From an uncultured Clostridia bacterium (GTDB lineage: Bacteria > Bacillota > Clostridia > TANB77 > CAG-508): DNA of 29,217 bases. Location of the stretch: positions 1 through 29,217 of the forward strand of contig CANRFX010000005.1 in assembly GCA_947629995.1 (NCBI GenBank), in the 5' to 3' direction. Both the position numbers and the translations under genes were made by a program. Under the pieces are notes generated by a model that saw nothing but the letters and a program-made list of their open reading frames with translations, was not told the DNA's origin and did no database searches. Below, one piece after another: positions 1 through 7,367 of the stretch (position 1 is its first letter; every line of letters begins with the position of its first letter).

Positions 1-9
1 AATTTTTTT

Positions 10-41
10 CACAAAAATTCCAGCGATTTCTCACTGGAATT
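10..41 (-). terminator. Rho-independent terminator after the exported-protein gene
   Basis: Inverted repeat with arms 16-23 (AATTCCAG) and 34-41 (CTGGAATT), followed on the minus strand by a T-rich run. It lies downstream of the minus-strand pair 173-2772 and is the likely end of that transcript. Nothing else recognisable lies between it and the proposed stop at 173. Confidence 0.6.
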
Positions 42-172
42 CTTGTTTTCGGGTTCCTATTTTAGGACGCCCTCTTAATTTTTTAAGTGTTTCTTTTTTA
101 TTTGAAAATAATTGTTCATTTGATATGAGAATTTTCCTTAACTTTTGTCTTGACAATTTACATTTTTTTCTG

Positions 173-822
173 TTAGTTCCAAATTGTTGGTCTGAACGTA
201 ATTTCTGCCTTCGCACCGCCCGTTCGTTGAAAGTTTCATTGTTGTAGCCGAAACCAATAACACCTTTTCGTACAAAGCATGGGTAACTAACAGTCCAATA
301 TTTTGGACTAGCTAAAGGACTTGTTTCTGCTAATGCCATTCCTTTTGAATGCTCGAAACTTGTATTCGCATCTTTTTCTAATCGTTCTACATAACGTGTT
401 CCTTTATTGTCTGTTAAATTCGTTCTATATTCTGGGTGAACTGAAGAATTAACCGCCCCTGTTATAAAACTTGATGTCCATTCGAAGTTTTTTCCAAATT
501 CCATTACTCCTGTATTATTTCCTGTTGTAGTACTCGTTGCACCTGTACCATTACCATAATCACTTATCGTTAAATATGCTACTGCTCCCCAATCTTTATT
601 TAATGTTAAATGTGGATCTAATGTATTTTTTCCTAATGTCGATTCTGCTTCTTCTTCTCTTAAATCATAACATTCTTGATATGCTCTCGAAATTGTTACA
701 TTGTTCCACATAGTTCCGCCTGATTTTGCTTCAAAACGTGAGGCTTCTACTGCTTTTGAACAGTTTGGAATTAATAACATTACCATTATTATTATTATCC
801 CTATTATTATTTGTTTTTTCAT
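173..822 (-). CDS. Exported protein of unknown function, read through two +1 shifts at CGG
   Basis: About 215 aa. The N-terminus is a signal peptide (MKKQIII, long Ile/Met-rich core, then NCSKA before VEAS). ATG at 822 is nine bases from an AGGAG (832-836), whereas ATG at 828 is only three bases away, so 822 is preferred. The body (TMWNNVTISRAYQECYDL, WGAVAYLTISDYG) resembles surface proteins that occur near prepilin-like genes in uncultured Clostridia and normally end in a SFRPVL-like motif. The zero frame loses this ending and runs on to 31 as a basic, low-quality tail. Skipping the C of the CGG at 220-222 and then of the next in-frame CGG at 216-218 gives EGGAKAEITFRPTIWN and a stop at 173. 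The gene is 16 bases or so downstream of the prepilin-like gene and probably co-transcribed with it. Function is unknown; a C-type-lectin-like surface domain is only a guess. Confidence 0.7.
216..222 (-). other. Tandem CGG +1 frameshift sites
   Basis: On the minus strand the codons read GAA CGG GCG. Dropping the C at 222 gives GGG followed by another in-frame CGG (218-216). Dropping the C at 218 gives GGT GCG AAG GCA GAA ATT ACG TTC, which encodes the family-like ITFRP ending. Two consecutive shifts are needed to reach that frame. Confidence 0.65.
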
Positions 823-843
823 TTTCATAATCTCCTTTCTTTT

Positions 844-2772
844 TTAATTTCCCGTACTTTCCATTTGTCGCGCTTCGTATTTACTCATCCAGATTCCTTT
901 TAATTTTTTATCTCCTTTATTAAATGCTGGATGTACTGCATATCCTGCTGGTAGTTTATCTCCATATTTTGAATCTATTGGTTTGTCTTCTTCATCTACA
1001 AATATTACTTCTAATATTGTTCCTTTTGGTGAATCTGGTGTTGCTATATATGCATATCTTGGTATCCATACCCACCATGCTTCTTTTCCATTTGCATCTG
1101 TTCTTATATTTGCCCATTTTTTATTTGCATAGTCATGCCATCTATTATTTTCGTTTACTTTTGTTAAGTCTGCCCCTTTTAGTTGTATTTCGTCTGTAAA
1201 TGCCGTCATATTTTCGTCATATATTTCTATATATGTATTTTCTTCATCAAATCCTGTCATGTCTGGTTCTATTACATTATTTGCTTCGCTTTTTTCTAAA
1301 TACCTGTAATCTGCTTCATATTTGCTCATCCAGATTCCTTTTAATTTTTTATCTCCTTCATTAAATGCTGGGTGTACCTCATATCCTGCTGGTAATTTAT
1401 TTCCATATTTTGGATCTATTGGTCTGTCATTTTCATCTACAAATATTACTTCTAGTATTGTTCCTTTTGGTGAATCTGGTGTTGCTATATATGCATATCT
1501 TGGTATCCATACCCACCATGCTTCTTTTCCATTTGCATCTGTTCTTATATTTGCCCATTTTTTATTTGCATAGTCATGCCATCTATTATCTTGATTTACT
1601 GTTTTTAAGTCTCCTGCTTCACTTAATTTGATTTCTTTTTCAAATTTTTGCACACTTTCGTCATAGATTTCTATATATGTATGTTCTTTATCAAATCCTG
1701 TCATATCTGGTTCTATTACATTATTTGCTTCGCTTTTTTCTAAATAGCTATAATCTGCTTCATACTTGCTTATCCAAATTCCTTTTAATTCTTTTTCCCC
1801 TTGGGTAAATGCTGGATGTGGTTCATATCCGTCTGGTAATGTTCCATTATACTCTGGATTTAGTGGTTTATTATCTGTTCCTATAAAAATAATATTCATT
1901 TTTGTTCCTTCACCAATGTTATATGCGTATCTTGGTATCCATACCCACCATGCTTCTTTTCTATTTGCTGTCGTTTTTACATTTGCCCATTTTTTTGCCT
2001 GTTTTCCATAATTATGAAATATATATGTTTCTCCTTCTACTTCTATTTGGTATTGCTGTCCTCCATCTATATATTCTTGTGCTGGTACTTCTTTTGATTT
2101 GCTAAAATCTGATGTATAATATATTACAGAGGTATCTTTGCTACTAAATCCTTTTAAATTTGGTGCATAATAATATTCGTTGTCTATATTTACCATTTCT
2201 GATTCTTCGTCTATTTTTCCACTTCCTGTTGAAGTTCCTCCCTTTTCTTTTGTTACAGTTTCATAACTATGATATATATTGCTTCCTATTTTTGTTTGTG
2301 GAATTTTATATACTGTGTCTGTTTCTTCGTCATATATGTAGGTATCCTTTTTTCCATTTCCTGTTTCTTCATCTATTACATAAATTCCGTTTATAGTACC
2401 ATCTCCTTGTACTAGGCTCTCAAATTCTGTATCTATATCATAATCATTTGGACTTTTATCCTCTGGCATTCCTTCTCTCATGTATAAAATTTCTCTTTTT
2501 AATGTGTCTTTGGCTGCACCATCAGTTACATTAAATTTTTCTGTAAATAATTCTTCACTTTTTCCCTCTTGTTCAAGTGCTAGGATTTTTACTTGCTTCA
2601 TTACTACATTTTCTTTTACTGCTTGTATTTCTTCCATGAATGCTGCTTTTTGAGCATTTTGGATGAGTCCATTTTCCCCTGTTAATGTTGCTATACTTAT
2701 TGCTGCTAAGATTATTAGCACGACTATTGTTATTACTAATGCTATTAATGTTATTCCTTTGTTATGTTGCAT
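844..2772 (-). CDS. Prepilin-like protein with three WVWIPRYAY repeats
   Basis: 642 aa. The N-terminus MQHNKGITLIALVITI followed by a hydrophobic helix (to about residue 30) is a type IV pilin/pseudopilin-like leader: cleavage would be after Gly6, but the usual Glu5 of the mature protein is Ala. An acidic spacer follows (about 45-255). Then come three repeats of about 144-147 aa, each with WWVWIPRYAY (275-284, 419-428, 566-575), a HPAF segment and GIW(I/M)SKYEA; the third is cut off at the stop. Repeats two and three are nearly identical at DNA level, which suggests recent duplication. The start has a strong AGGAGGTG site. It is the first gene of a likely two-gene operon with the exported protein. 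It probably forms a surface or pilus-associated structure; the binding partner is unknown. Confidence 0.75.
   Translation of the reverse strand: MQHNKGITLIALVITIVVLIILAAISIATLTGENGLIQNAQKAAFMEEIQAVKENVVMKQVKILALEQEGKSEELFTEKFNVTDGAAKDTLKREILYMREGMPEDKSPNDYDIDTEFESLVQGDGTINGIYVIDEETGNGKKDTYIYDEETDTVYKIPQTKIGSNIYHSYETVTKEKGGTSTGSGKIDEESEMVNIDNEYYYAPNLKGFSSKDTSVIYYTSDFSKSKEVPAQEYIDGGQQYQIEVEGETYIFHNYGKQAKKWANVKTTANRKEAWWVWIPRYAYNIGEGTKMNIIFIGTDNKPLNPEYNGTLPDGYEPHPAFTQGEKELKGIWISKYEADYSYLEKSEANNVIEPDMTGFDKEHTYIEIYDESVQKFEKEIKLSEAGDLKTVNQDNRWHDYANKKWANIRTDANGKEAWWVWIPRYAYIATPDSPKGTILEVIFVDENDRPIDPKYGNKLPAGYEVHPAFNEGDKKLKGIWMSKYEADYRYLEKSEANNVIEPDMTGFDEENTYIEIYDENMTAFTDEIQLKGADLTKVNENNRWHDYANKKWANIRTDANGKEAWWVWIPRYAYIATPDSPKGTILEVIFVDEEDKPIDSKYGDKLPAGYAVHPAFNKGDKKLKGIWMSKYEARQMESTGN
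862..1122 (-). repeat. Internal repeat 3 of the prepilin-like gene, truncated
   Basis: Residues about 551-637, the first 87 residues of the repeat unit, almost identical to repeat 2. The reading frame then ends at ARQMESTGN. Confidence 0.85.
1123..1563 (-). repeat. Internal repeat 2 of the prepilin-like gene (441 bp)
   Basis: Residues about 404-550. The long tract around 1481-1589 matches 1040-1148 almost base for base at an offset of 441. Confidence 0.85.
1564..1995 (-). repeat. Internal repeat 1 of the prepilin-like gene (432 bp)
   Basis: In-frame coding repeat, residues about 260-403. It starts at KKWANV and carries WWVWIPRYAY and GIWISKYEA. It is the most diverged of the three copies. 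Confidence 0.8.
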
Positions 2773-2833
2773 TTTTTGTTCACCTCCTCTTATTATTTTT
2801 CTTTGATTATGTTATTTGGTTATACATTATTTA

Positions 2834-2862
2834 TATATAACATACAGTTTTACATTTTTCAA
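2834..2862 (-). promoter_or_regulatory. Likely sigma-A promoter of the prepilin-like operon
   Basis: On the minus strand, TTGAAA (2862-2857), a 17-base spacer, then TATATA (2839-2834). It lies about 60 bases upstream of the 2772 start. Confidence 0.45.
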
Positions 2863-3002
2863 TACTTTTCGACATTTTTTGTTTTACATTTTTGTTACAT
2901 TTTTGTTTCATTCATGTTGCATTTTTAGTGTAAGTTTTTAATTTTATTGTTTTATCTATTCTATTTTTTGAATTTTTTAATATATTCTATAAGGGGATTT
3001 AT

Positions 3003-4133
3003 ATGTTGATTCATTCTTTTCATTTTCCAAAGAAAATAGTTATTTTTGTTTTTTTAATTGGAATAATTGTAATTATTGTTAGCTTTATAATATTATTTTG
3101 TGTTTATAATTCTTCTCATCTTAAACCTTCTAATAATGAAATCTTTTCAGAAACTCCCATGAATACTGAAAAAGAGGAACCTTCTGATAATCAAATTGAA
3201 AAATCTGAGGATGATAAAAACAACGATACAAAAAAATTTATTAAATGGGTAGATTTTAATGTAACAGCTGATGCTTTAAGTAAAACAGCTAATTTAGATA
3301 TTACTTCACATCAAAATCAAGAAGAAATTCAATATAATTGGATTGAACTTTTAGCTTATCTTGCTTGCAAAAATGGCGGAAATTTTAAAAATTTTAAATC
3401 AAGTGATTTAGATAATTTAACATCAAAATTGAAAAAAGGAAATACTATGGAAGATTTAACTTCTTCTATGAAATATTATAATTACTATTTTGAGAGTTAC
3501 TCTGCTATTTTAAGCGGAATGATTGGAAATTATTATATTGAAACTTTAAATAGTGATAATTCGAAAACTTATGAACAAAAATATGGCTTAAAGGCTTTTC
3601 TCCCTATTGCTAAAAATTATAATTTTAGCCATTATGATGATTTCGGAAACTCCCGTTCTTATGGGTTTAGAAGAACTCATTTAGGAAACGATTTAATGGG
3701 AAGTATTGGAACCCCTATTATTGCTGTTGAATCTGGTGTTATTGAACATTTAGGTTGGAATCAATATGGCGGATGGAGAATTGGCATTAGGAGTTTCGAT
3801 TCAAAAAGATATTATTATTATGCACATTTACGAAAAAATCATCCTTATAATAATGGTCTAAAAGAGGGTATGACTGTAAAATCTGGAGATGTAATTGGAT
3901 ATTTGGGTATGACAGGTTATAGTATAAAAGAAAATGTAAATAATATTAATGTTCCTCACTTACATTTTGGTATGCAACTTATTTTTGATGAGTCTCAAGT
4001 TGATAGTCCAAACGAAATTTGGATTGATGTTTATCAAATTATTGAATTTTTAAAGAAAAATCGCAGCGAGGTTTACTTTTCTAATAAAGAAACTAAAGAT
4101 TATGACAGAAAAATTGATTTCTTTGAAGAATAA
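3003..4133 (+). CDS. Membrane-anchored M23 (LytM-type) metallopeptidase
   Basis: 376 aa. A single N-terminal membrane helix (residues about 11-35) anchors a protein whose bulk should be outside the cell. A charged linker (45-80) and an alpha-helical middle part lead to the M23 domain (about 190-330). The zinc and catalytic residues are visible: H226 and D230 (HLGND), H275 (YAHL), and H319 and H321 (HLHFG). M23 enzymes cleave peptide cross-links of peptidoglycan, so a role in wall remodelling or sporulation is likely. The start follows AAGGGG by seven bases. Its CGG trinucleotides are all out of frame. It is divergent from the prepilin operon and convergent with htrA. The exact cellular role cannot be read from the sequence. 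Confidence 0.9.
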   Translation: MLIHSFHFPKKIVIFVFLIGIIVIIVSFIILFCVYNSSHLKPSNNEIFSETPMNTEKEEPSDNQIEKSEDDKNNDTKKFIKWVDFNVTADALSKTANLDITSHQNQEEIQYNWIELLAYLACKNGGNFKNFKSSDLDNLTSKLKKGNTMEDLTSSMKYYNYYFESYSAILSGMIGNYYIETLNSDNSKTYEQKYGLKAFLPIAKNYNFSHYDDFGNSRSYGFRRTHLGNDLMGSIGTPIIAVESGVIEHLGWNQYGGWRIGIRSFDSKRYYYYAHLRKNHPYNNGLKEGMTVKSGDVIGYLGMTGYSIKENVNNINVPHLHFGMQLIFDESQVDSPNEIWIDVYQIIEFLKKNRSEVYFSNKETKDYDRKIDFFEE

Positions 4134-4167
4134 TTAAGTAAATAGTTTAAAATTGCATATTAAAATT

Positions 4168-4197
4168 AACACCCAAGCCTAAATTTGGCTGGGTGTT
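4168..4197. terminator. Bidirectional terminator between M23 peptidase and htrA
   Basis: Stem AACACCCA(A)GCC / GGCTGGGTGTT with one bulged base and a 7-base loop, between the convergent stops at 4133 and 4204, flanked by A/T-rich sequence on both sides. Confidence 0.75.
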
Positions 4198-4203
4198 TGA
4201 CGT

Positions 4204-5344
4204 TTATTTTTTACCTAAAATAATTTTTATATCTTTATTAATTTTTCCACGAATAATATTTAAAGTAACTTCATCATTTGGTTTTTTTGTATAAATATAT
4301 TGTCTTAAATCATTCATTGTATTTAAGTTTGTTTCATCAATACTTGTTATAATATCTCCTTCTTTTAACTCAGTATTATCAGCTGGACCATTTTTAGTAA
4401 TTTGTGCAACATAAATTCCTTCTTTAAAATTTATGCCTGATACTTCATTTAAGTATGGTACGACCTCTTTATCATAAGCATAAATACCAATTGTGGCTTC
4501 TTCAAATTTATTTTCATTTTTAAAATTTTCTATTACCGGTTTTATAATATTAATTGGAACAGCAAAGCCAATTCCTTCTGCAGATGTTATTTTAACTGTA
4601 TTAATTCCAATTACTTCTCCATTTGGATAAATCAATGGACCTCCACTATTTCCTGGATTTATTGTAGCATCTGTTTGGATTAAATCTGTCATATAAGAAG
4701 AAGTTTCATCTTCATCAATTTTTATAGTTCTATTTTTAGCACTAATAATTCCTGCTGTTACAGTTCTTCTAAATTCAAATCCAATTGGATTACCAATTGC
4801 GTAAACTGTTTCCCCCACTCTAATCTGACTTGAATCTCCAAGTTTTACATAGTCTAAATTCTTTGCCTCTATTTTTGTAATAGATAAATCTAAATTTGGA
4901 TCACTCCATACTACCGTTCCATCATAATTAATGCCACTTTCCAAAGTAATATAACACTTACTATATTTTTCTCCTGTAACATGTTCATTACTTAAAATAT
5001 ATCCATTTTCCGTTATAATAACACCTGTTCCTAGGCCTAATTCACTTTCTGTACTTTTTGATAAAATACTATTCCCTGTATTTTTTAGTTTGGAAATACC
5101 TACTACTTTCTTTGTTGTTTCTTCAATAATATCTGCTATGTTTTTGCTATTTTTTTCTACTTCTTCCACAGTTTGTTCACTTCCGTGTGGATAAAATTTT
5201 AGTTGCTTCATAATTAGATGGATGTACCTCTATTTTTTGATAAGTTGTATATAAATAAAATCCAGAAATCCATAAACTTATTAGTATAACAAAAGTTAAA
5301 AATACTTTTTTGGCATTACTCATTTTTTTTCTTCTTTTTCTCAA
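4204..5344 (-). CDS. htrA: HtrA/DegP-type serine protease with N-terminal anchor, joined by a +1 shift at CGG
   Basis: About 379 aa if started at TTG 5344 (RBS AGAGGTG, basic RKRRKK), or 372 from ATG 5323. The membrane helix (VFLTFVILISLWISGFYL) lies in one frame, which stops at 5177. The protease lies in the +1 frame, whose first ATG (5211) has no properly spaced ribosome site and no membrane anchor. The frames join at CGG 5185-5183: dropping C gives ...ILST-GSEQTVEEVEK. The trypsin-like domain carries His (SNEHV), Asp (PNLDLSI) and Ser (PGNSGG), at about 121, 152 and 233 of the joined protein. A C-terminal PDZ domain follows (EGIYVAQITKNGPADN, LKEGDIITSID). HtrA proteases degrade damaged proteins at the membrane surface. 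Downstream is the terminator at 4168-4197; upstream a REP-like element separates it from the ligase gene. Confidence 0.85.
5183..5185 (-). other. CGG +1 frameshift site in htrA
   Basis: Zero frame reads TCC ACA CGG AAG TGA. Skipping the C gives GGA AGT GAA CAA, which is the protease frame. Without the shift a stop follows two codons later and only the membrane segment would be made. Confidence 0.75.
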
Positions 5345-5394
5345 TATATACACCTCTAAAATAGTGTTTCCTAAATTTGATTTTTTAAACTAGT

Positions 5395-5510
5395 TTTAAG
5401 GTGTTTTTTGGGACGGGGTCAAAAAACACCTTAAACAAAATGATTGATAAATAAAAAAATAAAAGACAAAAAAGCAAAGGTGTTTTTTGACCCCGTCCCA
5501 AAAAACACCT
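5395..5510. repeat. REP-like hairpin pair, family A (BIME-like element)
   Basis: Two hairpins in inverted orientation. First: arms 5395-5409 and 5421-5435 with 11-base loop GGGACGGGGTC. Second: arms 5478-5488 and 5500-5510 with loop GACCCCGTCCC. The A-rich linker starts TTAAACAAAATGATT and resembles the linker of the copy at 18011-18129. The second hairpin overlaps the stop codon of the ligase gene (5509-5511). It may also act as a terminator. Probably mobilised by a Y1 transposase like the one at 17175-17939. Confidence 0.85.
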
Positions 5511-7167
5511 AATTTTTCAATTCCTCAAATCTTTTTACTTTTTGTGTTGTTGTTTTTATTAATGGAATGTTTGTGATTATAATTTTCTTTATATGTTTGT
5601 ATATTGGTAAGTTTTTATTGATATTTTTTATTTCATTCCAGATAAGATTTTTATATTCTTCTTCAGTTTTGTCTCCTAAGTATTGTTTGATTAAGTCATT
5701 ATCATATACTATTTTTGCACATAACATTGTGTCTGTTTTGCTTTCTTCTCTTTGATATACTATATTTTCTGTTACATATGGAATTTTGTTTATTAAAAAT
5801 TCTATTTCTTGTGGATATACATTTTTTCCATTTTTTAATACGATTGTGTCTTTTTTTCTGCCTGTTACATATAAGAAATTATCTTTATCTAAATAGCCAT
5901 AATCTCCTGTACTAAACCATCCTTTTTTTAATACTTTTTTTGTTTCTTTTTCGTTTTGATAATATCCTATCATAACACTTGGACCTTTTACAGTAATTTC
6001 TCCAATTCCCTCTTCATTTGGATTGTCTATTTTTACTTCTAAGTTGTCTAAAATTAATCCTACTGAACCTGGCCTTTTCTTTTTATCTGTTTCTGCTGAA
6101 ATAACTGGAGATGTTTCTGTTAATCCATATCCTTGTATTAACTCAATTCCTAAATTATTATATCCAATGATTGTTTCTTTATCCATTGGTGCTGCACCAT
6201 ATAATACTACTCGTAAATTTCCACCGAAGTTGTTTAATATTTCTTTAAATAAAATTTTTCTTAAGTCTATTTTAAATTTTAATAATATGTTAGATATTTT
6301 TGATATTTTTTTGATTAATTTTGTTTTTCCTTTATCTTCTATACCTTTTTGAATTTTTTTGTACATGGTTTCTAAGATAAGTGGTACTGCAACAAATACG
6401 GATATTTTGTATTCTTGTAAATTTTTTTGTATATATTTTAATCCATCACAAAAAGCAACTGATGAACCCCAATAAAGGCCAAATAAAAAGGTAATGGTAC
6501 ATTCAAATGTGTGATGTATAGGTAAAAATGATAATAAAGTGTCTTTAGGATATAATTTGACATATCGACCTATTGCAGTAATATTTGAACATATATTATA
6601 TTGTGATAACATAACTGCTTTTGGTTCACTTGTGGTTCCTGATGTAAATAACATTATTGACATTTTTTTATTGTCAATTACCATTTCATCATACTTTGTG
6701 TCTCCCATTTCAAGTAATTGTTTTCCTACCTGTAATAATTCTTTAAATTTTTTTGAATCCATATTAATGGCTGTGTTTATTTTAGTATTTTTTTTATTTA
6801 ATATATTTTCTATAAATTCTTTATGTTTATTTTCAAAAATTATTGCAGTTGCACCGCTTCTTTTTATTAATTTTTCTAATTCAGGATCTGGCAAAGCTCT
6901 ATCTAGCGGTACGACACACATATTGCCTGTTGTAATTGCTAAATAACTTACACACCATTCATATCTATTACTACCTATTAAAATGATTTTTTGATTTTCT
7001 AATTTTAATGATAATAGTGCCGTAGACATTGCTCTTACATCTTCTTTAAAATCTTTATATTTTATTTCTATATTTTCTTTAAATTTATATACAATATGGT
7101 TTGGATTTCCCCTTTCCGCAATATTTATTAATTGTCTAAAGTCTTGTACTGTCTCGTTTTTAATCAT
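5509..7167 (-). CDS. AMP-forming acyl-CoA synthetase / acyl-adenylate ligase
   Basis: 552 aa, full length for the ANL family. Adenylate-forming motifs appear in order: LFTSGTTSEPKAV (about 173-185), GYGLTETSPV, STGDYGYLDKDNFLYVTGRKKD, KNGKNVYPQEIE, and a terminal TTTQKVKR with the catalytic Lys. It resembles long-chain fatty acyl-CoA ligases (FadD-like) more than amino-acid A domains. It activates a carboxylic acid, probably a fatty acid, as AMP ester and then thioester. It is divergent from the NRPS gene 200 bases away, so it may supply the acyl starter for the N-terminal condensation domain; that link is inference. The stop codon lies in a REP-like hairpin. An ordinary role in lipid metabolism is the main alternative. 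Confidence 0.85.
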   Translation of the reverse strand: MIKNETVQDFRQLINIAERGNPNHIVYKFKENIEIKYKDFKEDVRAMSTALLSLKLENQKIILIGSNRYEWCVSYLAITTGNMCVVPLDRALPDPELEKLIKRSGATAIIFENKHKEFIENILNKKNTKINTAINMDSKKFKELLQVGKQLLEMGDTKYDEMVIDNKKMSIMLFTSGTTSEPKAVMLSQYNICSNITAIGRYVKLYPKDTLLSFLPIHHTFECTITFLFGLYWGSSVAFCDGLKYIQKNLQEYKISVFVAVPLILETMYKKIQKGIEDKGKTKLIKKISKISNILLKFKIDLRKILFKEILNNFGGNLRVVLYGAAPMDKETIIGYNNLGIELIQGYGLTETSPVISAETDKKKRPGSVGLILDNLEVKIDNPNEEGIGEITVKGPSVMIGYYQNEKETKKVLKKGWFSTGDYGYLDKDNFLYVTGRKKDTIVLKNGKNVYPQEIEFLINKIPYVTENIVYQREESKTDTMLCAKIVYDNDLIKQYLGDKTEEEYKNLIWNEIKNINKNLPIYKHIKKIIITNIPLIKTTTQKVKRFEELKN

Positions 7168-7248
7168 TTAACATCCTTCCTCTCGGAACAAATTTTAATA
7201 TTTTCAAACTTATTCTATCTTAATATTCTTTTTTTTTCAACATTTTTC

Positions 7249-7277
7249 TTGCTTTTTTATTAATATATTTATATAAT
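7249..7277 (+). promoter_or_regulatory. Likely promoter of the NRPS gene
   Basis: TTGCTT (7249-7254), 17 bases, TATAAT (7272-7277), about 90 bases upstream of the NRPS start. Confidence 0.5.
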
Positions 7278-7281
7278 TGTT

Positions 7282-7329
7282 CTAGTTAGACCTTGTGATT
7301 TCTCTTATAAAAATAACATGGCTAACTAG
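7282..7329 (+). promoter_or_regulatory. Inverted repeat in the NRPS leader
   Basis: CTAGTTAG(A)CC at 7282-7292 pairs with GGCTAACTAG at 7320-7329, just downstream of the -10 box and before the start at 7368. It could be an operator or an RNA hairpin in the leader. No known riboswitch is recognised. Confidence 0.35.
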
Positions 7330-7367
7330 TAATATAACTTGTTTGTATAGAAAAAGGTGATTTTACA

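Noticed and set aside
31..222. Zero-frame C-terminal tail of the exported protein running to 31
   Set aside because: The tail after the first CGG is basic, unlike the family, and runs into a terminator hairpin; the double +1 frame gives a proper family-like ending with a stop at 173.
862..1995. Repeats at 441-bp spacing as a possible CRISPR or satellite array
   Set aside because: They are in-frame protein-coding repeats of one gene with no spacers.
5177..5211. Classical -1 slippery heptamer or release-factor-2-like shift in htrA
   Set aside because: The required shift is +1, the AAAATTTT run is not in the right phase, and there is no CTT-TGA-type arrangement; the CGG codon explains it more simply.
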